From positions 1 to 13,346 of the forward strand of contig JAUWZH010000045.1 of NCBI GenBank assembly GCA_030615435.1: 13,346 nt of DNA. Direction: 5' to 3'. The notes beneath the pieces are model-generated. The model searched no databases. It was not told the DNA's origin and saw only the letters and a list, made by a program, of their open reading frames with translations. Position numbers and translations under genes: made by a program. The DNA is from Candidatus Brocadiaceae bacterium (lineage in GTDB: Bacteria > Planctomycetota > Brocadiia > SM23-32). Positions 13,098-13,346 of the stretch are shown one piece after another (the stretch's first letter is position 1; every line of letters begins with the position of its first letter).

Positions 13098-13346
13098 CTA
13101 CCTTATCATCGCCCGGACTTCCCGCGGGCTAGGCGGACTCACCTTGAACTCCTTGAGCTGCTTGTCGTAGCGGTATGTCCGCACACACTCCAGGTCCAAC
13201 TTCCGACTGCCGTAACTATACTCGTAGACCATCAAGCTCTGTTCCAGGGTATCAACCAGGACGATGGGAGCGTCGCCGTTCTTCTCCTGGCCGATGACGA
13301 CCACCACGCGCCCCGCCCCGCCCGCTGCCTGCGCCTCGGCGCGGGG
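13098..13346 (-). CDS. hypothetical protein, C-terminal part (cut by window edge)
   Basis: A minus-strand frame open from the window edge to a TGA at 13098-13100, giving the last 82 residues of a larger protein. The visible part starts with an Ala/Gly-rich linker (AEAQAAGGAGR) and then a domain with VVVVIGQEKN, APIVLVDTLEQSLMVYEYSY, LECVRTYRYDKQLKEF and the end PSPREVRAMIR. The alternating hydrophobic pattern with 'V/L-D-T-x-x-x-x-L-M-V-Y-E-Y' suggests beta strands, as in a family of small hypothetical proteins I associate with planctomycete-type genomes. The frame remains open beyond GTG 13307, so the start is outside the window, and the codon pattern continues upstream. It has its own terminator (13032-13070). 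Function unknown. Confidence 0.6.
   Translation of the reverse strand, partial: PRAEAQAAGGAGRVVVVIGQEKNGDAPIVLVDTLEQSLMVYEYSYGSRKLDLECVRTYRYDKQLKEFKVSPPSPREVRAMIR

Noticed and set aside
1..13346. CRISPR array, tRNA, rRNA, or a defence/biosynthetic system
   Set aside because: No regularly spaced repeats, cloverleaf-like stretches or rRNA-like segments noticed, and no recognisable defence or specialised-metabolite genes.

Overview
The window is GC-rich bacterial chromosome in two parts: an accessory, partly decayed stretch (about 1-2034) and a compact block of ordinary genes (about 2035-13346). The IS66 remnant, the CysD subtype, the alkaline-phosphatase-superfamily hydrolase, the fused membrane/spermidine-synthase-like protein and the cut-off gene at the right edge all resemble proteins I associate with uncultured Planctomycetota/PVC-type or similar environmental lineages. 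That placement is an inference from family resemblance only. I see no rRNA, tRNA or CRISPR array.

Accessory part. An AlpA/excisionase-like HTH gene (29-238) overlaps a small single-pass membrane/coiled-coil protein gene (231-476). Next comes the C-terminal end of a broken IS66-type transposase (527-694). Its stop codon lies inside the -35 box of a well-formed sigma70-type promoter (691-719), which faces a gene for a 160-aa single-pass membrane protein (821-1303). About 350 bp without a gene follow, ending in a dispersed-repeat copy near 1532. Then comes a short ORF (1654-1863) that looks like two recombinase-associated proteins fused by deletion, and a second partial repeat at 1983.

Core part, + strand. 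cysD (2035-2838) and cysN (2934-4178) encode the two subunits of ATP sulfurylase and make APS from sulfate and ATP. They are followed, same strand and closely spaced, by an alkaline-phosphatase-superfamily phosphohydrolase (4237-5538) and an unrecognised membrane-anchored 407-aa protein (5611-6834). No APS kinase, APS reductase or sulfotransferase is in the window, so the use of the APS is open. A perfect inverted repeat sits on the stop codon of the 407-aa gene. rpmE (6983-7231, zinc-type L31) has its own promoter, then a strong nested hairpin, then prfA (7324-8433, RF1).

Core part, - strand. sppA (8544-10358) converges on prfA and lies downstream of a large membrane protein with a central spermidine-synthase-like domain (10426-12969); the two probably form an operon. 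At the right edge is the 3' end of a further - strand gene (13098-13346) with a clear rho-independent terminator (13032-13070).

I do not see a demonstrable new system. The best leads are: the CysD subtype with an iron-sulfur-like CC...CxxC cysteine pattern in a sulfate-activation operon carrying a phosphohydrolase and an unknown membrane protein; the spermidine-synthase-like membrane protein that lacks the catalytic Asp; and the transposase remnant that appears to supply a promoter element.
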